Source of the DNA: Marivita sp003149565
GTDB taxonomy: Bacteria > Pseudomonadota > Alphaproteobacteria > Rhodobacterales > Rhodobacteraceae
NCBI RefSeq assembly: GCF_965216415.1
Contig: NZ_CBDCFU010000002.1
Direction: 5' to 3' (one strand)
Length of the DNA: 64,000 nt
Below the pieces are notes generated by a model. It did no database searches, was not told the DNA's origin, and saw only the letters and a list, made by a program, of their open reading frames with translations. A program made the position numbers and the translations under genes. Below, one piece after another: positions 17,939 through 25,948 of the stretch. Position 1 is the first letter of the stretch, and each line of letters starts with the position of its first letter.

Positions 17939-19363
17939 ATGACACACACTGTCGAAAAAATCGGCGGGACGTCCATGTCCCGCCTCGCGGAACTGCGCGA
18001 CACGCTCTTCATCGGCGACCGCGCGAAAGCCGACGTTTACAATCGCGTCTTCGTGGTGTCTGCCTTCGGCGGCATCACGAACCTGCTGTTGGAGCACAAG
18101 AAATCCGGTGAGCCGGGTGTCTACGGCCTCTTTAGCAACGACGACAGCAACCACAAATGGCAGGATGCGCTCGACCGTGTGGCTGAGGCGATGAAAGAGG
18201 CGCACGGAAAAATCCTAGACAAGCCGGCAGACATTCAACAGGCCGACAGCTTTGTGGACGAACGCATCCTTGGCGCGCGCAATTGCCTGATCGACCTTCA
18301 GCGCCTGTGTTCCTACGGCCACTTCCGCCTGCCCGAACACATGAGTCACACCCGTGAACTGCTCTCCGGTCTGGGCGAGGCGCACTCCGCCTTTGTCACG
18401 ACCTTGATGCTTCAGCGGGCCGGTGTTGAAGCGCGATTTGTTGACCTTTCGGGCTGGAGAGATCAGGGGGATGTTTGTCTGGAAAAGCGCATCACCCAAG
18501 CGTTTGAAGGTATCGACCCCGCCACCGAGATGCCCATCGTCACCGGCTATGCGCAATGTGTCGAAGGTCTGATGAACGAATTTGACCGAGGTTATTCCGA
18601 AGTCACGTTCTCACACCTCGCTGCCCTGACCGGCGCACGCGAGGCGATCATCCACAAGGAGTTTCACCTCTCCTCTGCCGATCCAAATCTGGTTGGTGAA
18701 GGGGCCGTGCGTAAACTGGGTCGCACGAATTATGATGTCGCCGATCAACTGTCGAACATGGGGATGGAGGCAATCCACCCCAAAGCGGCCAAGACCTTGC
18801 GACAGGCGGGTGTGCCTCTCCGTGTAACCAACGCCTTTGACCCCGGCGATCCGGGCACGCTGATCGACGATCAGCCGGCCGACGAAGCAGCGGCCGAGAT
18901 TGTCACCGGTCTCGACATCGTGACGCTCGAAGTGTTCGAACAGGACATGGTCGGTGTGAAGGGCTACGATTCCGGCATCCTCGACATCCTGACCCGTCAC
19001 AACGTGCGCATCGTGTCCAAGACGTCAAATGCCAACACGATCACGCACTATCTGGACGCCTCGCTCAAGACGATGCGTCGGGTCGAACGCGACATCGCCA
19101 AGATGTTCCCCGCCGCCGAGATCACCAGCCGCCGTCTGGCCATGGTGTCGGTCATCGGGCGAGACCTCAACGGCCTGTCGGTTCTCACCCGTGGCCTGCA
19201 GGCGATCGCCAACGCTGGCTGCGAAGCCATTGGCGCGAGCCAAGGCCCACGCAATGTTGATGTGCAATTCGTGATGGATCGCGCCTCAGCCGACACCGTG
19301 ATCAAGGCGCTGCATGAAGAGCTGATCGAAAACGCGCCCACGCGGTTATCCCGCGCGGCCTGA
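17939..19363 (+). CDS. ask: Ectoine-cluster aspartate kinase
   Basis: 474-residue aspartokinase of the Ask_Ect type found at the end of ectoine operons. It phosphorylates aspartate to supply aspartate semialdehyde. Kinase motif VEKIGGTSMSRL at the N-terminus, substrate region FSHLAALTGAREAIIHKEFHLSSADP, and two C-terminal ACT-like regions from about residue 330. Ectoine-linked aspartokinases generally escape the feedback control of the housekeeping enzyme, which is the usual reason for their presence. Start 17939 lies 1 bp after the ectC stop; the open frame upstream overlaps ectC and is not used. Confidence 0.94.
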   Translation: MTHTVEKIGGTSMSRLAELRDTLFIGDRAKADVYNRVFVVSAFGGITNLLLEHKKSGEPGVYGLFSNDDSNHKWQDALDRVAEAMKEAHGKILDKPADIQQADSFVDERILGARNCLIDLQRLCSYGHFRLPEHMSHTRELLSGLGEAHSAFVTTLMLQRAGVEARFVDLSGWRDQGDVCLEKRITQAFEGIDPATEMPIVTGYAQCVEGLMNEFDRGYSEVTFSHLAALTGAREAIIHKEFHLSSADPNLVGEGAVRKLGRTNYDVADQLSNMGMEAIHPKAAKTLRQAGVPLRVTNAFDPGDPGTLIDDQPADEAAAEIVTGLDIVTLEVFEQDMVGVKGYDSGILDILTRHNVRIVSKTSNANTITHYLDASLKTMRRVERDIAKMFPAAEITSRRLAMVSVIGRDLNGLSVLTRGLQAIANAGCEAIGASQGPRNVDVQFVMDRASADTVIKALHEELIENAPTRLSRAA

Positions 19364-19367
19364 GCCC

Positions 19368-19400
19368 AAAAAACTCCGATGCCCGGTTCAGGGCATCGGA
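19368..19400 (-). terminator. Rho-independent terminator of the minus-strand operon, nested in the GST stop
   Basis: 10-bp perfect stem TCCGATGCCC / GGGCATCGGA with a 6-nt loop, followed on the minus strand by GTTTTTTGG. The TGA stop codon of the glutathione transferase lies in the loop, so the last codons form the left arm. Read on the plus strand the T run is absent, so it acts for the minus operon rather than for ask. Confidence 0.85.
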
Positions 19401-20014
19401 ATATCCGTCACAAACTTTGGAACCTGATAGCCCTTCTGCACCGCAGGACGCTCTGCAATTCGCAGATACCAGTCTCTGACATTGGGAAACTCGTTCAGGT
19501 CAATCTCCTGCCATTCATACCGCGCGGCCCAGGGAAAGATCGCCATATCGGCGATCGTGTACGCTCCAGTGACAAAATCGCGCCCGTCCAACTGCGTGTT
19601 CAGCACGGTATAGAGCCGCAGCGCCTCTTTCCCATACCGCGCCTCGGCATAGTCCGACGTGCCCTTGTTGAACTTCAGGAAATGATGCGCCTGGCCCAGC
19701 ATCGGGCCAAAGCCGCCCATCTGCCACATCAGCCATTCCATCATCTGCCAATACGCATCGCCTTCCGCCAGAAAGCGCCCATGCTTCTGCGCAAGGTAAA
19801 GCAGGATCGCCCCGCTCTCCATCAGGGACAGGCCATTGTCCTGATCGACAATTGCGGGGATCTTGTTGTTGGGCGAAATCTTCAGGAACTCCGGCGCGAA
19901 CTGGTCATCCTTGCCGATGTCGATGGAATGCACATTGTAGGGCACACCCAGCTCCTCCAGCAGGATGGACACCTTGCGCCCGTTCGGTGTGGTCCATGTG
20001 TATAGGTCGATCAT
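19388..20014 (-). CDS. Glutathione S-transferase, YfcG/Nu-like
   Basis: 208-residue cytosolic GST: thioredoxin-like N-terminal domain (MIDLYTWTTPNGRKVSILLEELGVPY; cis-Pro motif NKIPAIVD; ESGAILLYLA glutathione-binding motif) and an all-helical C-terminal domain (GAYTIADMAIFPWAARY). The Thr-Pro-Asn-Gly start of helix 1 is the signature of YfcG/YghU-like Nu-class enzymes, which act as disulfide-bond reductases on glutathionylated or organic disulfide substrates. It is the last gene of the ABC-transporter operon, 24 bp after the ATPase. Whether it belongs to the pathway or is just co-transcribed is unknown. Confidence 0.88.
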   Translation of the reverse strand: MIDLYTWTTPNGRKVSILLEELGVPYNVHSIDIGKDDQFAPEFLKISPNNKIPAIVDQDNGLSLMESGAILLYLAQKHGRFLAEGDAYWQMMEWLMWQMGGFGPMLGQAHHFLKFNKGTSDYAEARYGKEALRLYTVLNTQLDGRDFVTGAYTIADMAIFPWAARYEWQEIDLNEFPNVRDWYLRIAERPAVQKGYQVPKFVTDIPMP

Positions 20015-20038
20015 TCTGTCCTGCCTGTTTTACCGGGT

Positions 20039-21094
20039 TCACCGCAGCGCATTTCCCGTCGCCGCATCAAAGACGTGCAATGTGTCGAGCGCAGCCGTCA
20101 AGGTCACCTCCTCGCCTACCTCGGGCGGGGTCCGACCATCGGCCTTGGCGATCACCTCTTGCCCCTCGGCCCCGACATAGATCAGAGTTTCATGCCCCAG
20201 AGGTTCGCGTACTGTCACCGGCCCCCGCACCAGCGCAGGCCCATCGCCGGGATGCAGGTCTTCGGGTCGGACGCCCACCGTAACCGGATACCCGTCTGCT
20301 GCGTCCAGCCTCAGATCCAGAACTTCCCCCGACCCAAGCCGCAATCCGCCCTGCGCCACCGTTCCTGACAGCATGTTCATCGACGGCGCCCCGATAAACC
20401 GCGCTACAAAGGTGTTCGCGGGCTTGTGATAAACCTCAGCCGGGGTACCCACCTGCTGGATATGCCCGTCCTTCATGATCACGATCCGATCCGCCATCGT
20501 CATCGCCTCGACCTGATCATGGGTCACGAAGATGATCGTGTTGCCGACCCGCTGGTGCAGCTTCTTGATCTCCAGCCGCATCTGCGTCCGTAGCTGCGCA
20601 TCAAGGTTCGACAAAGGTTCATCGAACAGGAACACCGCCGGATCCCGTACCATCGCCCGACCAATGGCAACCCGCTGCCGCTGACCGCCGGACAATTGGC
20701 TGGGCTTGCGCGCCAACAGGTCAGTCATTCCCAGAATACCTGCCACCTCGTCGATCCTCGCGTCCTTGTCGGCCTTAGACATCTTGGAGGTCCGCAGCCC
20801 GAAGCCGATATTCTTGCGCACGGTCATATGCGGATAGATCGCGTAGTTCTGGAACACCATCGCGATGTCCCGGTCCTTGGGTTCGAGGTTGTTGACCACC
20901 CGCCCGCCGATCACGATCTCCCCGCTGGTCGCGTCCTCCAGCCCCGCGATAAGCCGCAGCGTCGTCGATTTACCGCAGCCAGATGGTCCGACAAACACCA
21001 CGAACTCCCCGTCTTCGACATCAAGGCTGATGCCATGCAGCACCTCGGTCTTGTCGTAGCGTTTGACCAGATTTCGAATCGCAAGATCGGCCAT
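20039..21094 (-). CDS. CUT1-type sugar ABC transporter ATPase (UgpC/MsmK-like)
   Basis: 351-residue ATP-binding subunit. Walker A GPSGCGKST, Q-loop MVFQNYAIYP, signature LSGGQRQRVAIGRAMVRDP, Walker B VFLFDEPLSNLD and H-loop VTHDQ are all intact, and the C-terminal TOBE/MalK-type regulatory domain (about 240-351) is present. It energises the two permeases at 22649-23527 and 23611-24498. It begins 2 bp after the lyase gene, so the two are translationally linked. Substrate class (carbohydrate or glycerophosphodiester-like) follows from the family; the exact ligand is not known. Confidence 0.93.
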   Translation of the reverse strand: MADLAIRNLVKRYDKTEVLHGISLDVEDGEFVVFVGPSGCGKSTTLRLIAGLEDATSGEIVIGGRVVNNLEPKDRDIAMVFQNYAIYPHMTVRKNIGFGLRTSKMSKADKDARIDEVAGILGMTDLLARKPSQLSGGQRQRVAIGRAMVRDPAVFLFDEPLSNLDAQLRTQMRLEIKKLHQRVGNTIIFVTHDQVEAMTMADRIVIMKDGHIQQVGTPAEVYHKPANTFVARFIGAPSMNMLSGTVAQGGLRLGSGEVLDLRLDAADGYPVTVGVRPEDLHPGDGPALVRGPVTVREPLGHETLIYVGAEGQEVIAKADGRTPPEVGEEVTLTAALDTLHVFDAATGNALR

Positions 21095-21096
21095 GC

Positions 21097-22584
21097 TCAG
21101 TCCTTCATCAGCAGCGCAGCAAACGCCGATTTCAGTCTCTGTTCCGCGGCTTCATGTCTGGTTTTGCGAGTGTCACACTTAGCCCGCGCCGCCTCCGCCT
21201 CCGCCGCGTACCCCGCCAAAGCCTCGCGCAACGCCGCCTCTCCCGGTCCACCAATCCGATCCCGTCGTGCAACAAATGTCTCCGGGGCAACCGCTGTCCG
21301 AAAGGCCGACTCGTCCAAGCCCGGCGCACGCCCGGTCTGCGCCTCGAACGCCGCCGAGAACGCCGCATACCCGTCGCCCAGAGCCGCCCCTTCGACAATC
21401 ACCGCCTTCGCCGTCATTGCCGCTACCTCATGCGCCGCGCGGAACGTTAGCCCTTCGTCCCGCACCAATGTGTCCGCCAATTCGGTGATGGTGATGCAAG
21501 CTGCATCCGTCGTTCGCCGCACCCGCTCCGCATTCACCCGACAGGCTGGAACCAGCGCCGTCAGCAATTGCAACACTCGGGCACCCCGTTCAAAGGCGGC
21601 ATAACCCAACTGCTGCACCTCGCCTTCGCTGTCATTCATGTCGGTGAACGGCGTGTTCTGCATCACGCCCACGATGGCATCGCATTGCCCGACCGTCGCA
21701 CTGGCGAGATGGCGCAAGTGTTCGATCGGCACGGGATTGCGCTTTTGCGGCATGATCGAACTGATCTGCACAAGGCTGTTCGGGACATAAAGCTGCCCCA
21801 CCTCGAACGCGGTCCAGAACTGCATGTCCTGAATGACCCGCCCCAGATGCAGGAACATCAGCTTCATCGCCGAATAAAGCCCGGTCACGTAATCGACTGA
21901 CGCGATGCAGCCATAGGAATTGACCAGCGGCCCCTCGAACCCCAACAACTCCGCAACGCGTGCCCGATCAATCGGAAACCCGCTGGTTGTGATCGCTGCA
22001 GCCCCCATCGGGCAATGCTCAAGACCATCCGCCGCCGCATTGAGCCGCCCGATGTCGCGCAATAGCACCTCGATCACTGCGCCAAGATAGTGCCCCCACG
22101 TCGTCGGTTGCGCCGGTTGCCCGTGCGTATAAGCGACAACCAACGTCGCCTTCTCCGACTCCGCCTTGGCAATCAGCGCCTCCGTTAAGGTTAACGCCTG
22201 CTCCAGAAGCACTGACACACGCCCACGTAAGGCCAGTTTGAACAGCGTATGGTCCATGTCATTGCGCGACCGCGCTGTGTGCAAGGCGCCGCCCAGATCG
22301 CCCAAGCGGCGCTTCAACTCCGCTTCGACCAGAAAGAAGTAATCCTCGAACTCGCCGGTGTAACTCAGCGCATCAAGGTTCACTTCGACGTCAATATCTC
22401 GCAACGCCCCGGCAATCGCGCCAGCGTCCCCCAAATCCAAAATCCCGGTCTCCGCCAGCATCACCAGATGGGCCCGGTTGATCGCCGCCATGTGCTCCGA
22501 GTAATGCGCCTTCACCCCGTCAAAAAGCGGCGCCAGCACCGTGTCCCGATAGGTCGGGTCCGGAAACACGCTCTGGTCCGTCAT
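21097..22584 (-). CDS. Argininosuccinate lyase-like C-N lyase in ABC operon
   Basis: 495-residue member of the aspartase/fumarase superfamily, closest in pattern to argininosuccinate lyase. It carries GDLGGALHTARSRNDMDHTLFKLALR, the catalytic-His region VVAYTHGQPAQPTTWGHYL, GAAAITTSGFPIDRARVAELLGF and the signature ISSIMPQKRNPVPIEHLR with the catalytic serine loop. Superfamily members split C-N or C-O bonds, usually releasing fumarate. Several argH-typical residues differ (HTARSRND rather than HTGRSRND; CPMGAAAI rather than SPLGAGAL), and it lies inside a sugar-type transport operon rather than with arginine genes. A catabolic lyase for the imported compound is more likely than arginine synthesis. 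EDDS-lyase-type enzymes are a known parallel. Start has a good AGGGGG site. Confidence 0.82.
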   Translation of the reverse strand: MTDQSVFPDPTYRDTVLAPLFDGVKAHYSEHMAAINRAHLVMLAETGILDLGDAGAIAGALRDIDVEVNLDALSYTGEFEDYFFLVEAELKRRLGDLGGALHTARSRNDMDHTLFKLALRGRVSVLLEQALTLTEALIAKAESEKATLVVAYTHGQPAQPTTWGHYLGAVIEVLLRDIGRLNAAADGLEHCPMGAAAITTSGFPIDRARVAELLGFEGPLVNSYGCIASVDYVTGLYSAMKLMFLHLGRVIQDMQFWTAFEVGQLYVPNSLVQISSIMPQKRNPVPIEHLRHLASATVGQCDAIVGVMQNTPFTDMNDSEGEVQQLGYAAFERGARVLQLLTALVPACRVNAERVRRTTDAACITITELADTLVRDEGLTFRAAHEVAAMTAKAVIVEGAALGDGYAAFSAAFEAQTGRAPGLDESAFRTAVAPETFVARRDRIGGPGEAALREALAGYAAEAEAARAKCDTRKTRHEAAEQRLKSAFAALLMKD

Positions 22585-22597
22585 GCACCGCCCCCTG

Positions 22598-22616
22598 CTT
22601 CTTCTTTTTCCAAATA
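22598..22616. repeat. Short dispersed intergenic repeat (copy 1)
   Basis: On the minus strand reads TATTTGGAAAAAGAAGAAG. The same 19-mer with one mismatch occurs at 51575-51593 between bhcC and bhcD. Both copies sit in intercistronic gaps directly upstream of an operon gene, so this looks like a dispersed intergenic element of the genome. Confidence 0.6.
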
Positions 22617-22648
22617 TGCAAACGCAACGACTACCAAAGAGATCACAC

Positions 22649-23527
22649 TCATCCCTTCAAGCCCGCCATCACCACACCCTGAATGATATACCGCTGGAAG
22701 ATCAGGAACACGATCAGCGTCGGAATGGTCGAAATCGCCGCCCCCGTCATGATCAACTCCCACGCCACATCGGCCTCGTCGCCAAAGGACGACAGGCCCA
22801 CGGGCAGGGTATACATCTCGACAGAATTGGTCACGATCAGCGGCCAGATGAACGCGGTCCAGTTGCCGAGGAACACAAAGATCGCCAGGGCCGCCAGCGC
22901 CGGTTTCACCAAAGGCATCGCCACGGTCCACCAGATCTGCAACTCGTTCAATCCGTCGATCCGTGCCGCTTCGATGAAATCATCAGGTACAGTCTCGAAA
23001 AATTGCTTCATCAGGAAGGTGCCGAAGGCCGTCATCAACCCCGGAAACATGATCCCCCAATAGGTGTCGAGCCACCCGAACTGCTGGCTCATCAGATACC
23101 ACGGGATCACCAGCATTTCCGTCGGGATCATCAGTGTCGACAGGATCGCGATGAAGATGATGTAGCGACCCGGGAAGCGGAATTTGCACAGCGTGTAGCC
23201 GACGAGGCTGTCAAAGATCACATTACAAACCGTCGTGATTACCGCGATGATCATCGAATTGACGAACCACCAGTAGAAACGTCCATCCTCGAGCACATAA
23301 GTATAATTCTCGATGTGTGGCTCATCCGGGATCAGCTTGAAGTTATAGACCTCATGCGGCCATTTCAGCGACGTCGAGATCATGTAGGCGATGGGCATCA
23401 CCATAGCCACACCGCCCAGGAACAGCAGCATCCAGCGTAGGATTTGTCCCATATTTGTGGGTTTCTTAGGCGCGTCGGTTTTGAGCAGCGCGTCAGTGGT
23501 CGGACGGATCTCTTCAGCGATTGACAT
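22649..23527 (-). CDS. CUT1 ABC transporter permease (MalG/UgpE-like)
   Basis: 292-residue inner-membrane permease with six predicted helices and the cytoplasmic EAA loop EAARIDGLNELQIWWTVAMPLVKPA that contacts the ATPase. An N-terminal polar tail of about 35 residues precedes helix 1. The start at 23527 (MSIAEEIRPTTD) has GGAG upstream. It pairs with the permease at 23611-24498; the 83-bp gap between the two holds a double palindrome at 23546-23589. Confidence 0.92.
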   Translation of the reverse strand: MSIAEEIRPTTDALLKTDAPKKPTNMGQILRWMLLFLGGVAMVMPIAYMISTSLKWPHEVYNFKLIPDEPHIENYTYVLEDGRFYWWFVNSMIIAVITTVCNVIFDSLVGYTLCKFRFPGRYIIFIAILSTLMIPTEMLVIPWYLMSQQFGWLDTYWGIMFPGLMTAFGTFLMKQFFETVPDDFIEAARIDGLNELQIWWTVAMPLVKPALAALAIFVFLGNWTAFIWPLIVTNSVEMYTLPVGLSSFGDEADVAWELIMTGAAISTIPTLIVFLIFQRYIIQGVVMAGLKG

Positions 23528-23545
23528 CAGCCCATCTCCGCGCAA

Positions 23546-23589
23546 AAGCGGTTTCGAAACCGCTTGATCAAGGCGTTTCGAAACGCCTT
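23546..23589. repeat. Pair of 20-bp perfect palindromes with TTCGAA core
   Basis: AAGCGGTTTCGAAACCGCTT (23546-23565) and AAGGCGTTTCGAAACGCCTT (23570-23589) are separated by the tetranucleotide GATC. Both share the core GTTTCGAAAC but have different flanking arms that remain self-complementary. They lie between the two permease genes of the operon and can form two stem-loops in its mRNA. Related elements occur at 42559-42666 and 61478-61489. Confidence 0.85.
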
Positions 23590-23610
23590 CTCGCCAAGCC
23601 CAACCCGCAT

Positions 23611-24498
23611 CTAGCTGTCCCTCAGAATGCGCAGCTGGATCAGGCTCACCACCAGCAAGACAAGGAACAACACTACAGTCTGCGCCGCAGCGTATCCCAT
23701 GTCAAAGGCGCTGAATGCGGTCTCGTAGATCATGAGAACCAGCGGTTTCGTAGAATTCAAAGGCCCACCGGGATTGTTCGTCGTCATGTTGAACACATGG
23801 TCGAAAATCCGCAGGAACCCGATGGAGGAGAACACGACGATAAACACGATGGTCGGCTTCAACAGTGGCAACGTGATTTCCCACAGCACTGTCCAGCTTG
23901 ACACACCGTCAATCCGCGCCGCCTCGTAATAGCTGCGCGGTATGGCGCGCAGACCGGCCATGAAGATGATCACCTGAAATCCCAGCCCCGCCCAGACCGC
24001 AGGAGCCAGTACCGAGGGCAGCGCCCATGTCGTGGATTGCAGGAACGGGAACTGCGGGATGCCGATGCTCGCCAGCGCGTTGTTGAACAACCCTACCGGG
24101 ACCGGCTGATAGAACCAGCGCCAGACCCATGCCATCGCTACAGCGCTGGTCATGAAAGGCAGGAAATAGAGCATCCGCAGAAAGCCATGCATGAACCGCG
24201 TCTTGTCGAGGTGGTAGGCGATCACGAACGAGATCACGAGGCTGATCGGTGTGCCCAGGAGAAGATAGACAAACGTGTTCTTGAACACCTTCCAGAACAC
24301 CGGATCTGCAAAGAGCTTGTGGTAATTGTCAAACCCGGTCCAGGTCCGGTCGCCCAGCAGGTTCCACTCCTGAAAGCTGATCAGGATGGCGTTGCCGGTG
24401 GGATAGAACCGGATGACCCCATAGAACAGAATCGGAATGGCAAGGAAGGCCCACGCCCAGACGATCTGTTTCTGCCGGATGGTCAGATTGCGATACAT
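23611..24498 (-). CDS. CUT1 ABC transporter permease (MalF/UgpA-like)
   Basis: 295-residue permease (MYRNLTIRQKQIVWAWAFLAIPILFYGVIRFYPTG), six predicted helices, EAA loop YEAARIDGVSSWTVLWEITLPLLKPT. Short MalF-type without the extra periplasmic loop, as usual for UgpA/CUT1 systems. Together with 22649-23527 it forms the heterodimeric channel. It follows the binding-protein gene after a strong hairpin. Confidence 0.92.
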   Translation of the reverse strand: MYRNLTIRQKQIVWAWAFLAIPILFYGVIRFYPTGNAILISFQEWNLLGDRTWTGFDNYHKLFADPVFWKVFKNTFVYLLLGTPISLVISFVIAYHLDKTRFMHGFLRMLYFLPFMTSAVAMAWVWRWFYQPVPVGLFNNALASIGIPQFPFLQSTTWALPSVLAPAVWAGLGFQVIIFMAGLRAIPRSYYEAARIDGVSSWTVLWEITLPLLKPTIVFIVVFSSIGFLRIFDHVFNMTTNNPGGPLNSTKPLVLMIYETAFSAFDMGYAAAQTVVLFLVLLVVSLIQLRILRDS

Positions 24499-24517
24499 GC
24501 CTCAGCCCGAAAAAGGT

Positions 24518-24548
24518 GACGCCCCGGCCGGGAGAGAACCGGGGCGTC
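24518..24548 (-). terminator. Intercistronic hairpin after the binding-protein gene
   Basis: 10-bp perfect stem GACGCCCCGG / CCGGGGCGTC with an 11-nt loop between the binding-protein stop and the first permease. No long T run follows. Such hairpins usually protect or partially terminate the mRNA so that the binding protein is made in excess over the membrane subunits. Confidence 0.75.
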
Positions 24549-24560
24549 CGTGCCGCGCGC

Positions 24561-25829
24561 TTAGTTGGACGCGCTGTTGTAGTATTCGTCGAGGATCTTC
24601 TGCTCGGCCTCTGCCGCAATGGCGAGGCTTTCTTCGGCGCTCATGCCTTGCAGTGTCATGCGCTCGACCATCTCCACCATCAGCTGACGCTGGCCGCTTT
24701 CATTCGCGAACTTGGTGGTGTTGGCATAAGCCAGACCTTTGATGAACGGACCAAACACCGGATCGCTCGAATTTTCCTCGGTCAGACCAACCGACGGTTT
24801 CGCCGGCAATTCGCCCACAACATCGAGCCAAATCTGCATCGCCTCATCGCTGGTGATGTAGTCCATGAACTTGACCGCCGCGTCGTACTTCTCGCCCTCG
24901 GCCTTGGTGGTGATCGCGTTCACCCAGTATGATGAATAGTTTGAACGCGTGCCGTCCGCCGTCGCAGGCAGCTCGGTCACACCCCATTTGAGCCCGCGCG
25001 TGTTGTTGAGCGAGCCGATGCGGAACGATCCGTCGATATGCATGCCCGCACGACCTGCTTTGAACGCGGCCTGCGGCTCATCCATGAACCCGATCGCGGT
25101 CACGGCATCATCGCCGGTGAAGAGAGAGCTGTAGAAGTTCAGCGCCTCCAAGCCGGCCTCATTGTTGTAATTCACCGTCTGGTAGTCATCGACATAAGGC
25201 TCACCGCCGAACTGCCGGATCAGCCCTTCGCGCCACCAATGGTGGTCCTGTGCCGTCATCCCAGCGGTCATGCCAACCTGTGTCAGGTTTCCAGCACCAT
25301 CGCGCTTTGTCATCGCCTTTGCTGCGGCAATCATCTCGTCCAGCGTGGTCGGCGGTTCTACACCGGCTTCTTCCAGCAGGCGCTCGTTGTAGAACAGGGC
25401 CAAGGATCGGACTGCGGTCGGCAGCGCCCAATAGGCGTCGCCATCCTTCATCGCCTGCACCATCGGAAAGAACTCTTCATCGATCTGGCTGGCCGGGAAC
25501 ACATCCGCTGGAAGAGGCTGGATGAGGTCAGCGGCGACGTAGTCATTCAGCCAGCCGTAGAACAACTGCACCACATCCGGGCCTTCGCCCGCCGGGATCG
25601 CTGCGGCGACCTTGGTGCGGTAATCAGCATAGGGGAAATGGGTCATCTTGACGGTGATGTCCGGGTTCGCCTCCTGGAAGTTTTCGATGAGCGTTTCCAT
25701 TGCCTGAACGCGGGCATCAAAGAAGTATTGCCAGTATTCGATTTCCACCGCCTGCGCGGCAGTGCTGAAAAGTGCAGCGGCGCTGGTTGCTGTCGCAACG
25801 GCCAGTGCCTTGACGTTGAAGAATGCCAT
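24561..25829 (-). CDS. Extracellular sugar-type solute-binding protein
   Basis: 422-residue periplasmic binding protein, family 1 (MalE/UgpB type). Signal peptide about 1-27 ends in STAAQA, followed by VEIEYWQYFFDARVQAMETLI. Family landmarks are NPDITVKMTHFPYADYRTKV, GEGPDVVQLFYGW, YWALPTAVRSLALFYNERLLEEAGVEPPTTLDE and KFMDYITSDEAMQIW. It is the first gene of the operon, has the ribosome-binding site AGGGAGAGG and is divergent from the ROK regulator. The ligand cannot be read from sequence; the aromatic-rich DHHWWREGL region may line the site. Confidence 0.93.
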   Translation of the reverse strand: MAFFNVKALAVATATSAAALFSTAAQAVEIEYWQYFFDARVQAMETLIENFQEANPDITVKMTHFPYADYRTKVAAAIPAGEGPDVVQLFYGWLNDYVAADLIQPLPADVFPASQIDEEFFPMVQAMKDGDAYWALPTAVRSLALFYNERLLEEAGVEPPTTLDEMIAAAKAMTKRDGAGNLTQVGMTAGMTAQDHHWWREGLIRQFGGEPYVDDYQTVNYNNEAGLEALNFYSSLFTGDDAVTAIGFMDEPQAAFKAGRAGMHIDGSFRIGSLNNTRGLKWGVTELPATADGTRSNYSSYWVNAITTKAEGEKYDAAVKFMDYITSDEAMQIWLDVVGELPAKPSVGLTEENSSDPVFGPFIKGLAYANTTKFANESGQRQLMVEMVERMTLQGMSAEESLAIAAEAEQKILDEYYNSASN

Positions 25830-25903
25830 GGACCTCTCCCTGTTGAGATCTGTTGAGTGTGCCAGCCTATTCTTGTTCGCGGCCGGTCATTCTCCAAGCG
25901 TTA

Positions 25904-25920
25904 ACTCAACTTTCTTGAGT
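25904..25920. promoter_or_regulatory. Candidate ROK-repressor operator in the divergent promoter region
   Basis: Inverted repeat ACTCAA-N5-TTGAGT between the binding-protein gene and the ROK regulator. The half-site recurs as a direct repeat CTGTTGAG near 25840-25857, just upstream of the binding-protein start. Repeated half-sites flanking a divergent promoter fit auto-repression together with repression of the ABC operon. Inference only. Confidence 0.5.
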
Positions 25921-25948
25921 GTTCAAGTTTGGTGCGCTAAGCGAAAGC

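Noticed and set aside
21097..22584. Calling the lyase ArgH of arginine biosynthesis
   Set aside because: Its operon context is a sugar-type ABC transporter and several ArgH-typical residues differ. The name would imply a role the context does not support, although it cannot be excluded without knowing whether another argH exists.
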